Both the position numbers and the translations under genes were made by a program. Under the pieces are notes generated by a model. It saw only the letters and a program-made list of their open reading frames with translations. It ran no database searches and had not been told where the DNA came from. Shown here piece by piece: positions 41,199 to 50,051 of a stretch of DNA of 64,000 nt (position 1 is the stretch's first letter; each line of letters opens with the position of its first letter). The DNA is from Saprospiraceae bacterium (GTDB lineage: Bacteria > Bacteroidota > Bacteroidia > Chitinophagales > Saprospiraceae). The stretch covers positions 1 through 64,000 of the forward strand of contig WFYJ01000009.1 in NCBI GenBank assembly GCA_015490175.1, given 5' to 3'.

Positions 41199-42488
41199 TC
41201 AACGGTTCGTCGAGATGCGCTCGAATCCGGTATAGGGCACCAGCACCGAGGGGATGCGAATGCCCTCGGGCGTCTGGTTGTTTTCGAGCAGGGCGGCCAC
41301 GATGCGGGCCAGTGCGAGGGCGCTGCCATTGAGCGTATGGGCCAGCCGCGTCTTTTTGTCTTTGCCGCGGAAGCGGAGCTTCATGCGGTTGCTCTGGTAG
41401 GTCTCGAAGTTCGACACCGAGCTGACCTCGAGCCAGCGCTGCTGCGCCGCCGACCACACCTCGAAGTCGTAGGTGAGGGCCGAGGTGAAGCCCAGGTCGC
41501 CCCCGCACAGGCGTACGATGCGGTAGGGCAGCTCCAGCTTGTCGAGCAGGCCCGAGACGTGGGCCAGCATCTCGTCGAGTACCTCGTACGAGTGGTCGGG
41601 ATGGGCGATCTGTACGATCTCGACCTTGTCGAACTGGTGTACGCGGTTGAGGCCGCGCACGTGGGCGCCGTAGGAACCCGCCTCGCGACGAAAACAGGGC
41701 GTGTAGCCCGCCATCTTGATGGGGAGCTGCTCCTCGGGGATGATCTCGCCGCGGTAGATGTTGGTGATGGGCACTTCGGCCGTGGGAATGAGATAGAGGT
41801 CGTCTTTTTCGACATGGTACATCTGCCCCTCCTTGTCGGGCAGTTGGCCCGTGCCGCGCGCCGTGTCGGCATTGACGAGCAAGGGCGGCTGGATCTCTTC
41901 GTAGCCCGCGGCGCGCGCTTCGTCGAGGAAGAAGTTGATCAGGGCGCGCTCGAGGCGGGCACCCTGCCCCCGGAAGACGGGAAAGCCGGCTCCTGTGAGC
42001 CTGGCGCCGAGCTCCAGGTCGAAAATGCCGTACTGCTGCGCCAGCTCCCAGTGGGGCCTGGCTCCTTGAGGCAGCTCGGGCAATGGGCCCGTCCAGTCTT
42101 TGCAGATTTCGTTATCGGCATCGGTGCTGCCTGCCGGCACAGAGGGGTGTGGCACGTTGGGCACCGACAGCAGCAGCTCTTCGAGACGCGCTTCCACCTC
42201 GGCTTTGCGGGCCTGCAGCTCCTTGATTTCCTCCTTGAGGGTGCTGACCTGCGCTTTGCGGGCTTCGGCCTCTTCGCGTTTGCCCTGTCGGAAAAGCTGA
42301 CCGATTTCTTTGGAAATCCTGTTGCTTTCGGCCAGCATCCCGTCGAGGCGCGTCTGTAGCTGACGGCGCTCTTCGTCGAGGGCCAGGATGCGATCGACGA
42401 TGGCCAGGTCTTCTTCTTTCCAGTTGCGCTTGCGCAGGCCGGCTTTTACTTTTTCCGGCTCGCGGCGTATGAGGTTGAGTTCAAGCAT
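41199..42488 (-). CDS. serS: seryl-tRNA synthetase
   Basis: The 429-residue class II synthetase charges tRNA-Ser. The N-terminal coiled-coil arm that contacts the tRNA covers about residues 30-105 (EERRQLQTRLDGMLAESNRI, KEEIKELQARKAEVEARLEE). Motif 2 is visible as CFRREAGSYG and motif 3 as LNGSALALARIVAALLE. TAEVPITNIYRGEI is a serine-binding segment. The ATG at 42488 (MLELNLIRREPEKV) is standard for the family. Confidence 0.97.
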   Translation of the reverse strand: MLELNLIRREPEKVKAGLRKRNWKEEDLAIVDRILALDEERRQLQTRLDGMLAESNRISKEIGQLFRQGKREEAEARKAQVSTLKEEIKELQARKAEVEARLEELLLSVPNVPHPSVPAGSTDADNEICKDWTGPLPELPQGARPHWELAQQYGIFDLELGARLTGAGFPVFRGQGARLERALINFFLDEARAAGYEEIQPPLLVNADTARGTGQLPDKEGQMYHVEKDDLYLIPTAEVPITNIYRGEIIPEEQLPIKMAGYTPCFRREAGSYGAHVRGLNRVHQFDKVEIVQIAHPDHSYEVLDEMLAHVSGLLDKLELPYRIVRLCGGDLGFTSALTYDFEVWSAAQQRWLEVSSVSNFETYQSNRMKLRFRGKDKKTRLAHTLNGSALALARIVAALLENNQTPEGIRIPSVLVPYTGFERISTNR

Positions 42489-42610
42489 GGTTGTAGTTGG
42501 TTTCTGTGGGAAAACAGGTTTTGTGCAAACGATGCAAAGAAAAGCCTTTTTGATGGTAAAAAACCGAACGGCCAACCGCTTCGGAAACGCCCGCCCGAGG
42601 GCCCCACGCC

Positions 42611-44086
42611 TCAGTTGGTGCGCCAGAAGTAGGGCGTGAACAGCACGAGGATGGTGAACAGCTCGAGCCGCCCCAGCAGCATGATGATCGACAGCACCAC
42701 TTTTGCGGAAGCGGACAGGTGGGCAAAGTTGTCCACCGGCCCCACGGAGCCGATGCCGGGGCCCACGTTGCCCAGGCTGGTCGCCACGGCCCCTACCGTC
42801 GTCTCGAAGTCGTAGCCCATGCTGGCGATGATCAGCGAGCCGAGCACGAAGGTGATCAGGTACAGCAGCAGGAAGATGATGACGTGGGTCATGATGCGGG
42901 GCGCCACCACGCGGTCGTCGATCTTGAGCGGGACGATGGCCTTGGGATGGATGAGGCGCTTGAACTCGAGGTACGAGTTTTTGAAAAACACCAGATGACG
43001 AATGATCTTGATGCCGCCGGCAGTGGAGCCGGCGCTGGCCCCGATGAACAGCAGCACGAAGAACAGCATCGTCAGGCCGGGCGTCCAGGTGGTGTAGTCG
43101 GTAGTGACATAGCCAGTGGTGGTCATCAGCGACACGATGTGGAACAGCGCGGCGCGGAAGGTGGCTTCGAGCGAGGCATGCCCTTCGTTGTCGGGCAGGC
43201 CGCCCGTGCTGAGCCACGCCACCATCGTGACGATGATGCCGAGCAGCAGCGTCAGGCTCAGGTAGGTGCGGTATTCCTCATTGCGCCACATGCGGCGGAA
43301 GCGGCCCGTCACGCCGAAATACAGCACCGTGTAGTTGGTGCCGGCCAGAAACATGAAGAAGATGATGGTGTACTGTATTCCCGGATCGGGAAAGGCGGCG
43401 ATGGAGGCGTTGCGCGTCGAAAAGCCGCCCGTAGCCATGGTGGTAAAGGCGTGATTGACGGCTTCGTAGAGCGACATGCCCTGCCCCCAGAGCAGCAGCG
43501 CCTCGAGCGCCGTCAGTCCCACGTAGATAAGCCACAGCCGCTTGGCCGTCTCGCGGATGCGCGGATGTACCTTGTCGGAGGTGGGGCCGGGCGCTTCGGC
43601 AGCGAACAGCTCGATGCCGCCAATGCCCAGGATGGGCAGGATGGCTACCGTCAGCACGATGATGCCCATGCCGCCGATCCACTGGGTGAGGCTGCGCCAG
43701 TACAGGATGCCCCGAGGCAGTGCCTCGATGTCGGTCAGAATGGTGGCTCCCGTGGTCGTCATGCCCGAGACCGTCTCGAAGAACGCCTCGGCCACCGAAG
43801 GAATGGCGCCGCTCCACAGGTAGGGCAGCATGCCGAAAGTGACCATGGTGAACCACCCCAGCGCTACGATCAGGTAGCCCTCGCGCTTGCGGATGGCATC
43901 GCCTTTCGGCAAACGCACGAGCAACAACAGGCCACCACTGGCCAGGCAGGTCACTGCCGACCACAGGAGCGGCCAGGCATCATCGCCGCCATGGTGCCAG
44001 GCCACAGGCACACTCGTGCCCATCAGCACGCCAATCAGCACCAACAGAAAACCCAGCACCTTGACGACGGGACGGTAATGGATCAT
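42611..44086 (-). CDS. trkH: TrkH/KtrB-type potassium uptake transmembrane subunit
   Basis: The 491-residue membrane protein has the four M1-P-M2 repeats of the TrkH family. Selectivity-filter loops are visible as [31 protein letters not shown] and [10 protein letters not shown]. It carries out K+ (or Na+/K+) uptake in the inner membrane. No trkA/ktrA gene for the cytosolic gating subunit is adjacent. The palindromic motif copy at 43901-43913 encodes RLPKGD in a loop. Confidence 0.95.
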   Translation of the reverse strand: MIHYRPVVKVLGFLLVLIGVLMGTSVPVAWHHGGDDAWPLLWSAVTCLASGGLLLLVRLPKGDAIRKREGYLIVALGWFTMVTFGMLPYLWSGAIPSVAEAFFETVSGMTTTGATILTDIEALPRGILYWRSLTQWIGGMGIIVLTVAILPILGIGGIELFAAEAPGPTSDKVHPRIRETAKRLWLIYVGLTALEALLLWGQGMSLYEAVNHAFTTMATGGFSTRNASIAAFPDPGIQYTIIFFMFLAGTNYTVLYFGVTGRFRRMWRNEEYRTYLSLTLLLGIIVTMVAWLSTGGLPDNEGHASLEATFRAALFHIVSLMTTTGYVTTDYTTWTPGLTMLFFVLLFIGASAGSTAGGIKIIRHLVFFKNSYLEFKRLIHPKAIVPLKIDDRVVAPRIMTHVIIFLLLYLITFVLGSLIIASMGYDFETTVGAVATSLGNVGPGIGSVGPVDNFAHLSASAKVVLSIIMLLGRLELFTILVLFTPYFWRTN

Positions 44087-44181
44087 GGCCGTATTTTCGC
44101 TGCGTTTTTTGGAAGTGCGCAAAGTTAATGGCCTGCAGGCGATTGCAAAGGCGTGTCTTTGCGCAAGCAAAACCACAGACC

Positions 44182-44634
44182 ATGAGAGTACTCGTACAGC
44201 GCGTGTCGGAAGCCTCGGTGACTATCGGCGGGCAGGTGAAAGGCGCCATAGGGCCGGGCTTGCTCGTTTTTCTCGGCATCGAAACGCAGGACACCGAAGC
44301 CGATGTGGATTGGCTGGTGCGCAAGGTGAGCCAGTTGCGCATCTTCAGCGATGCAGAGGGCAAGATGAACCTGTCGGTAAAAGACATCGATGGGGAGGCG
44401 CTCGTCATCAGCCAGTTCACCCTCATGGCCAGCACCAAAAAAGGCAACCGACCCAGCTATATCCGCGCCGCCCGCCCCGAACAGGCCATCCCCCTCTACG
44501 AGACTTTCGTCAAAAGGCTGTCGGAAGCTCTGGGCAAGCCCGTGGCCACGGGCGAATTTGGCGCCGACATGAAGGTGCGTCTGTGCAACGACGGCCCCGT
44601 CACCATCTGGATCGACTCGAAAAATCCCGAATGA
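44182..44634 (+). CDS. dtd: D-aminoacyl-tRNA deacylase
   Basis: The 150-residue enzyme frees tRNAs mischarged with D-amino acids or glycine. The DTD signatures are SQFTLMAST (catalytic Thr region, normally SQFTLxAxT) and the cross-subunit loop [11 protein letters not shown] (normally NxGPVT). The start at 44182 ([13 protein letters not shown]) is standard. The next gene begins one base after its stop codon. Confidence 0.97.
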   Translation: MRVLVQRVSEASVTIGGQVKGAIGPGLLVFLGIETQDTEADVDWLVRKVSQLRIFSDAEGKMNLSVKDIDGEALVISQFTLMASTKKGNRPSYIRAARPEQAIPLYETFVKRLSEALGKPVATGEFGADMKVRLCNDGPVTIWIDSKNPE

Positions 44635-44635
44635 C

Positions 44636-44977
44636 ATGACCCTTGCCGAAGCCCAGCGAAAAGTGGACGAGTGGATTCGCACCATCGGCGTGCGCTACTT
44701 CGACGAGCTGACCAACACGGTCATCCTGATGGAAGAGGTGGGCGAGCTGGCCCGACTCATGGCGCGCCTCTACGGCGAGCAGTCGTTCAAGCGGCCCGAA
44801 GAGGCCGAGGCTGCACCTGCCCGCCTGGCCGACGAAATGGCCGACGTGCTGTTCGTGCTCATCTGTCTGGCCAACCAGACCGGAATTGATCTCGAAGAGG
44901 CCTTGCAGCGCAATCTCGAAAAGAAAACCCGCCGCGATGCCGACCGGCATGCCGCCAACCCCAAGTTGAAGAAGTGA
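44636..44977 (+). CDS. MazG-like nucleotide pyrophosphohydrolase
   Basis: The 113-residue single-domain protein has the all-alpha NTP-PPase metal site: EEVGELARLMAR (ExxE) and LADEMADVLFVLICLA (ExxD). It would hydrolyse a (d)NTP to the monophosphate, as house-cleaning. It is coupled to dtd with one base between the genes; both deal with aberrant building blocks. Confidence 0.92.
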   Translation: MTLAEAQRKVDEWIRTIGVRYFDELTNTVILMEEVGELARLMARLYGEQSFKRPEEAEAAPARLADEMADVLFVLICLANQTGIDLEEALQRNLEKKTRRDADRHAANPKLKK

Positions 44978-45017
44978 GCCTGCGCAAAAGGGCGGGCCTG
45001 TCTTTGCTCAGTGAAAT

Positions 45018-45455
45018 GTGATTACTCCGCCTTCGACCTCTGAAGGTTGCGATTGCAACGGGTGACGATCGTCAATGGTCGCCAGACGATTTTTTGAGAT
45101 GGAGAGACGAGAGATGGAGTGAGGGAGTGACCGACCACGCAAACTGCCTCAGCGCTGCACCTTCTCCGGCTGAAAGATCATTCAGTTACACAGAGAGCAC
45201 TGGGCACGCACTGATTTTCACAGAGTTGTAAACTCTCAACCCTGCACGCTCAACCCTCAACAACAGGTCAAAAACTGCGCTCAAACTGCGTGAATCTGCG
45301 GCCGAAGGCTGCGGTTCAATGGATGAGGAACCGAGCAATCGAGGAACCAAGGATTTGACAAAAACCTGGTAGTCAATAAGAAAAACTTTAAACTCTAAAC
45401 TCTACATCCTCAACCAATTGCAACGGGATGCCCAAACCACTTTGATTTGAGTATA
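45018..45455. repeat. interspersed mosaic repeat element I (left end degraded)
   Basis: The right end, reverse-complemented, begins TATACTCAAATCAAAGTGGT, then TTGGGCATCCCGTTGCAA. The left end keeps only GACGATCGTCAATGG, as in element B; the start coordinate is approximate. Inside, in order, are a GAGATGGAGTGAGGGAGTGA tract, CTGCCTCAGCGCTGC, TTACACAGAG, AACTGCGTGAATCTGCGG, GAGGAACCGAGCAATCGA, and an AACTTTAAACTCTAAACTC tract. It is the copy with the most complete set of modules. Confidence 0.75.
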
Positions 45456-45499
45456 ACACGGAGAGAAACGACGCTCAACGCTCAAGCCGAGTACAGATA

Positions 45500-45650
45500 T
45501 TGTAAAAAATTGGCATGTGTTTTGCCTTGAAAAAGGCGTACGCAAGCATTCACCCCCTTTACGCAGGCGTTTTATACATGCCCTTTTGGGCAAACACTCA
45601 CTCCGGGTCCCGAAGCACGCCCCCCCTTTGTTGCTTCGGGCCTTTTTTTA
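45500..45650 (+). ncRNA. candidate small RNA ending in a terminator
   Basis: In the 190-bp stretch between element I and the MscS-like gene, the plus strand folds into GCCTT-GAAA-AAGGC (45524-45537), TGCCC-TTTT-GGGCA (45579-45592) and a final terminator. No plus-strand protein gene is close upstream: the MazG-like gene ends 620 bp away, beyond the repeat. A weak TGTTTTGC box near 45517 could be the promoter. It could instead be the far terminator of the dtd operon. Confidence 0.4.
45606..45649 (+). terminator. plus-strand rho-independent terminator
   Basis: CCCGAAGCA (45609-45617) pairs with TGCTTCGGG (45632-45640), extended by GG/CC, and is followed by seven T (45643-45649). The T-run overlaps the stop codon of the convergent MscS-like gene. 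Confidence 0.85.
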
Positions 45651-47402
45651 TGCCTGGCTCGTGTCGCCGCGCTGGCCCTGTGCCGCATAGCGTTTCCGAT
45701 AAGCTTCAAGGAAGCGTTGCATGCGCGCCTCGAGTTCGTCGGGATCCGTTGTGTATTCGGGGCTCAGGGAGCCGGCGCCCGGCAGTTGTTCCACGAGAAT
45801 GGTTTGGGTGGGGAAGGCGTATTGCACGCCCAACTCGGCCGCCAGGCGCAGGAACGACATCAGCAGCTCTTCCTTTACCTGCAACTCGTCGGCATACGAC
45901 CGCACTTCGATCTGTGCGCGCACCATGATGTTGAGCGAAAAGTCGGCAAACTCAATGAAGTGCACGTAGTACCCTTCCTTGCGCGTGCGGGGATGGTCGA
46001 GGATGATGCGGCGGAGGCCCTCGATGAATTTTTCCAGCAACTCTGGCGGCGTGTCGTAGGTGACGCCCAGCTTGATATTGAGCAGCCGAAAAACGCGGAC
46101 GCCGAGATTGCGCACCGAGGCATTGACCAGGTTGCCGTTGGGTATGGTGACCACCGAGCTGTCGATTTGCAGGATGCGGGTGGAGCGAAAGCCCACTTCG
46201 AGGATGGTGCCTTCGTATCCTTCGGCCACCACGTAGTCGCCCACCTGAAAAGGCTGGTCTATCAGAATCATCAGCGAGCCGATGAGATTCTTGACCGTGT
46301 CCTGTGCCGCCAGCGCAATGGCCAGACCGCCGATCGACACACCGGCAATGAGGGCCGTGACGTCCACGTGCAGCACGCGCAACACCTGTATGATTCCGGC
46401 CAGTACGATCAGCACCTGTCCGCCTTTTTGCAAAATGGGCAAGAGCTGATCGTCGAGCCGACTTTCGGTGCGGGCGGCCGCCTGCCTGAGGTAGTAAACC
46501 ACCAGATCCCACACCCGCAGCACGAGCAGCAGGGCCGTCAGCGTGATGGCCAGCCGCAATACCAGCATCGCCACGCGCGAAAAACTGATGGGCAGCAGCA
46601 GCGCCGGCAGCAACGCGCGGAAAAGGAGCAGGAGGAGCAGGGCACTGAGTACGGTGGACAACCGCAGAATCAGTCGGGGGTCGGTTTCGGCCACGCGCGA
46701 CAGCATGCGGGCAAGGCCCCGCAACACGGGCCGGAGGGCCTGCCGCAATACCTGATGCACCAGCCAGGTGACGAAGATGAGCAGGCCGAGCCCTACGTAT
46801 TGCCACAGGGCCAGCCCCAGCACCTTGCGTTGCCCCCAGCGCGGCATCAGCCTGACGAACAGGTCGGCACCCAGCGGAAAGACCTCCCTGTGCAGCCTCG
46901 GAATGGCTTTGACCGTGGCCTCGCTGTAGTACCACTTGCCGTTTATCTTTTCCACATACACTTCGGGCAGCTCGTCGGGAAAGGGAGCATAACGCGGCCG
47001 CCCCAGCGTGTCGGTGTAGTCGGGGGTGCGCGGAAGGGACTGTACCGGCACGTAGAGCCCCAACCCGTCGTAAATCTGCTTCAACCAGATGGCCAGCTCC
47101 ACGGCCCGGGCGCTGTCGGCTAAGCCGTAGAGCGTGCGTGCGGCCAGCTCGGGCCGGTAGTTTTCCGGTTGCAGGTAGTAGAGGTGGGAGTAGATCGTGT
47201 TATGAGGGGTGGCCAGCGTGACTTCAGGGCCTTGCTCCTCGCTCTGGGCCGACAGCACACCGCCTGCCAGAAGAAAGGCAATAATCCACAGGTATGCAAA
47301 AAACGAAGTAGTTTGAGATGCGAAGCATCCCGAACTACCCGCACGCACAGCAGCGCGTAAACGCTGCAGCTTTTCCCAAACCGCTTTGCAGTAAGCACGC
47401 AT
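45648..47402 (-). CDS. MscS-family mechanosensitive ion channel, long form
   Basis: The 584-residue protein has an exported N-terminal domain (about 35-180) after a hydrophobic signal segment (YLWIIAFLLAGGVLSAQ). Four or five transmembrane helices follow, then the MscS pore and beta domain (GGLAIALAAQDTVKNLIGSLMI is broken here by the pore turn; FQVGDYVVAEGYEGTILEVG; VTIPNGNLVNASVRN) and the C-terminal alpha/beta domain. It relieves osmotic pressure. ATGs at 47435 and 47552 are alternatives; 47402 is closest to the hydrophobic start. It is divergent from a glucosaminidase-like gene. Confidence 0.9.
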   Translation of the reverse strand: MRAYCKAVWEKLQRLRAAVRAGSSGCFASQTTSFFAYLWIIAFLLAGGVLSAQSEEQGPEVTLATPHNTIYSHLYYLQPENYRPELAARTLYGLADSARAVELAIWLKQIYDGLGLYVPVQSLPRTPDYTDTLGRPRYAPFPDELPEVYVEKINGKWYYSEATVKAIPRLHREVFPLGADLFVRLMPRWGQRKVLGLALWQYVGLGLLIFVTWLVHQVLRQALRPVLRGLARMLSRVAETDPRLILRLSTVLSALLLLLLFRALLPALLLPISFSRVAMLVLRLAITLTALLLVLRVWDLVVYYLRQAAARTESRLDDQLLPILQKGGQVLIVLAGIIQVLRVLHVDVTALIAGVSIGGLAIALAAQDTVKNLIGSLMILIDQPFQVGDYVVAEGYEGTILEVGFRSTRILQIDSSVVTIPNGNLVNASVRNLGVRVFRLLNIKLGVTYDTPPELLEKFIEGLRRIILDHPRTRKEGYYVHFIEFADFSLNIMVRAQIEVRSYADELQVKEELLMSFLRLAAELGVQYAFPTQTILVEQLPGAGSLSPEYTTDPDELEARMQRFLEAYRKRYAAQGQRGDTSQA

Positions 47403-47612
47403 GCGGTGCAAAATGGATCCGGCTCCGGGCTTCATGGCTTTTTTGAGGCAAAAATATGCCGGGAGCAATTGGCGTGGGAGCCATTTTTCTCGAGGCCGGA
47501 ATTGCCCGAATGCCCTGCTGGCCGTCGTCCATCGTCCGTTGATCGTCCTCAAGCGCAGAGGCGCCCGCGCGCAAATCTCAGTGAACCCTTGTTTGTTTGA
47601 AACATTTTGTTT

Positions 47613-47621
47613 TAAATTTGC
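47613..47621 (+). promoter_or_regulatory. -7 box TAAATTTGC of the glucosaminidase-like gene
   Basis: A perfect TAnnTTTG box has TTGTTTG about 17-20 bp upstream (47591-47597) as a plausible -33 element. The ATG codons at 47650 and 47677 lie 30-55 bp downstream. Confidence 0.7.
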
Positions 47622-47676
47622 CTTGTCGATCGGACGCTTGGAAACCGGAATGGTTGAAATTCAAAAAACAGCAGTC

Positions 47677-48363
47677 ATGAATGGTTTCCAATCCTTCGTC
47701 CGCGACAACTGGGTGCGCCTGCTCATCCTGGGCGTGCTGTTGTGGCTCAGTGTTCAGCGCCGGGTCTCGCTCGAACTCAATCTCGTACTGCCCCCGGCCA
47801 CGACTCCGGCATCGTCGCAACCCGAGCCTTACGAAATGACCGAGGCAGAAGCGCAGCAGCCCGTGCATTATCCCGCCACGCCTGCCGAGCAAGCCACGCT
47901 GAGCCCGGTGCCGAGTCAGCCGGTGGCGCCTGAGCCCGGGCCGGTCGACGAGCCCCTGTCGGCGACCCGCATCCAGGCCTTCGTCGATCGGTTCAGGCAT
48001 GTGGCAGCCACTGAAGAGAAGAAGTTCGGCGTGCCGGCAGCCATTATCCTCGCCAATGGGCTGTACCACAGTCGGGCCGGTACCAGCGAGGCCGTCACGC
48101 GCGCCAATAATTACTTCGCTTTGCCCTGCACACCCGATTGGAAGGGCGCCACGATCAGCCTCGGCGGCCGGTGCTACCGCAGCTACGACAACGCCTGGCT
48201 CAGCTTTCGCGACCACAGCAAGCTCCTCTCGCCATGGGCCATGCGCCTGCCGGCAAATGATTTTGCGGCCTGGGCCCGCCTGCTCGAAAACGAAGTGTAC
48301 CACGAGCCGGGCCTGACCGACCGTCTCATGACGCTTGCGCGCAGGGCCGGGCTCCAGTATTGA
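47677..48363 (+). CDS. membrane-anchored glucosaminidase-domain protein
   Basis: The 228-residue protein has one N-terminal transmembrane helix (WVRLLILGVLLWLSVQ), a proline-rich periplasmic linker (about 45-90) and a glucosaminidase (GH73-like) domain. That domain shows EEKKFGVPAAIILANGLYHS, ANNYFALPC, GRCYRSYDNAWLSFRDHSKLL. The catalytic Glu expected in the 'QxxLESGxG' position reads NGLYHSRAG here, so activity is doubtful. It may bind peptidoglycan without cutting it. ATG 47650 is an alternative start. Confidence 0.78.
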   Translation: MNGFQSFVRDNWVRLLILGVLLWLSVQRRVSLELNLVLPPATTPASSQPEPYEMTEAEAQQPVHYPATPAEQATLSPVPSQPVAPEPGPVDEPLSATRIQAFVDRFRHVAATEEKKFGVPAAIILANGLYHSRAGTSEAVTRANNYFALPCTPDWKGATISLGGRCYRSYDNAWLSFRDHSKLLSPWAMRLPANDFAAWARLLENEVYHEPGLTDRLMTLARRAGLQY

Positions 48364-48374
48364 GTGTTTTTGCT

Positions 48375-48390
48375 TTTGCCTTTCGGCAAA
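48375..48390. repeat. 16-bp palindrome TTTGCCTTTCGGCAAA (family copy)
   Basis: A full copy in the opposite orientation lies 11 bp after the stop codon of the glucosaminidase-like gene. Confidence 0.85.
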
Positions 48391-48463
48391 TGCCACCCGG
48401 GGCGGTACGAGAGGTGGCAGTTTCCGGGCGAGGTGTCCTATCTTGCCCGGAAAAATTGTTGCC

Positions 48464-49792
48464 ATGCGTACGTTGATGTTACTGATAACACTCTGGCTCG
48501 GCATGCAGCCGGCAGCCGCACAAAACCCCGCCGACCTCCTGCAGTCGGGGCCCATGGTGGGCTATGCCGAGATGCGCGAAGTCATGCTCTGGGTACAGAC
48601 CACCCGTCCGGCCATCGTGTTCTTTGCCTACTGGCCCGAAGGGCAGCCCGACTCGGTGCATTATACCGACATGTACGAGACGCGCAAAGAGGAAGCCTGG
48701 ACGGCCCATCTCGTCGCCGACGAGGTGGAGCCGGGCCGCACGTACGAATACCAGCTCTATCTGAACAAACAGCCGGTCAAACTGGCCTGGCCGGCCCGCT
48801 TCAAGACGCCACCCCTGTGGCAGTGGCGCACCGACCCGCCCGAGTTTACGGTAGCCACGGGCAGTTGCGCCTACATCAACGAGCCGCCCTACGACCGCCC
48901 GGGCAGGCCTTACGGCGGCGAGTACGAAATTTTCACCTCGATCTACGAGCAGCATCCCGACATCATGCTGTGGCTGGGCGACAACACCTACCTGCGCGAG
49001 GCCGACTGGTTCTCGTGGACGGGCATCGTGAAGCGCTATACGCATACGCGTTCGCTGCCCGAGATGCAACCCCTGCTGGCCAATGCCGCCAACTACGCCA
49101 TCTGGGACGATCACGAGTACGGCCCCAACGATGCTGACCGCACCTACGTGCACAAAGACAAGACGCTGCGTGCCTTCCAGCTCTTCTGGGGCAATCCCTC
49201 CTACGGCCTGCCGGGCGCCTGTGGCCCCAACGGCATCACGAGCTACTTCCAGTGGGGCGACGTCGATTTCTTCTTGCTCGATAACCGCTGGTTCCGCCCG
49301 CCCAACGACTGCAAGACATGTGAAAAGACCATCCTCGGCAAGGAGCAGCTCGAGTGGCTGATCGAGGCGCTGGCTGCCTCGAAAGCCACCTTCAAGCTGG
49401 TGGCCGTGGGCGGCCAGGTGCTCAACACCGTCGAGCGCTGGGAGACCTGGGCCAACCTGGCGCCCGAAGAGCGCAACTATCTGCTGGGCCGTCTCGCCGC
49501 CGAAGGCGTGCGCAACGTCATCTTCCTCACCGGCGATCGCCACCACACCGAGCTGAGCAAGTTCGTCAACGAACAGGGCTGGACGGTATACGACCTCACC
49601 AGCTCGCCCCTGACCAGCAGCTCAGGCCCACGCGACGAGGTCAACAAGCTGCGCGTGCCCGGCACGCTCGTCACCCGGCGCAACTTCGTCACGCTCACTT
49701 TCAGTGGGCCCCGCAAGCAGCGCACCTGCACTCTCCGCTGCTTCGATGCGCAGGGAAACGAGTTGTGGCAGTATGTGATCGAGGCGGAGTGA
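48464..49792 (+). CDS. PhoD-like alkaline phosphatase family protein
   Basis: The 442-residue exported enzyme has a signal peptide (LMLLITLWLGMQPAAAQ) and an N-terminal fibronectin-like domain (about 30-120). A calcineurin-like metallophosphatase domain of the PhoD type follows: TGSCAYI, MLWLGDNTYLREAD, YAIWDDHEYGPND, VNTVERW-type loop and LTGDRHHTEL supply the metal ligands. The likely substrate is a phosphodiester or phosphomonoester in the periplasm. A CCTATCTTGCCC box (48437-48448) is a probable promoter. Confidence 0.9.
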   Translation: MRTLMLLITLWLGMQPAAAQNPADLLQSGPMVGYAEMREVMLWVQTTRPAIVFFAYWPEGQPDSVHYTDMYETRKEEAWTAHLVADEVEPGRTYEYQLYLNKQPVKLAWPARFKTPPLWQWRTDPPEFTVATGSCAYINEPPYDRPGRPYGGEYEIFTSIYEQHPDIMLWLGDNTYLREADWFSWTGIVKRYTHTRSLPEMQPLLANAANYAIWDDHEYGPNDADRTYVHKDKTLRAFQLFWGNPSYGLPGACGPNGITSYFQWGDVDFFLLDNRWFRPPNDCKTCEKTILGKEQLEWLIEALAASKATFKLVAVGGQVLNTVERWETWANLAPEERNYLLGRLAAEGVRNVIFLTGDRHHTELSKFVNEQGWTVYDLTSSPLTSSSGPRDEVNKLRVPGTLVTRRNFVTLTFSGPRKQRTCTLRCFDAQGNELWQYVIEAE

Positions 49793-50040
49793 GGTGAGCG
49801 TGGAAGAGGAACCGAAGAACCGAGGATTTGAGCGGGGTTGAGACCGCTACGTGGATGTTGATATTCCGACAGGTCGGAGCCTGTCCCGGCCACCGGGAAC
49901 AAGCTTTCCGACAAGTCGGAACCTGTCCCGAAACTTCGGGAACAGGTTTTGCGTGAAATTTTGGTTTTTTTCAGGGGCCTCAATATAAAGACCCTCAACC
50001 TCTGGCAACCGAATTTCCGAACCACTTTGAAGCGCGTATT
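49793..50040. repeat. interspersed mosaic repeat element J (right terminus present)
   Basis: The right end, reverse-complemented, reads AATACGCGCTTCAAAGTGGT, then TCGGAAATTCGGTTGCC. Inside are GAGGAACCGAAGAACCGAGG and two tandem hairpin units (49864-49904 and 49906-49947; CCGACAAGTCGG, CCTGTCCCGAAACTTCGGG). TTTTTTTCAGGGGCCTC follows, also present in element D. No left terminus is seen after the PhoD-like stop codon. The element ends 11 bp before the next ATG. Confidence 0.7.
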
Positions 50041-50051
50041 ATTTTGCCGCC

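Noticed and set aside
45515-45928. 137-codon plus-strand frame covering the candidate small RNA
   Set aside because: It runs through a terminator and then antisense through the MscS gene, and its sequence is not protein-like.
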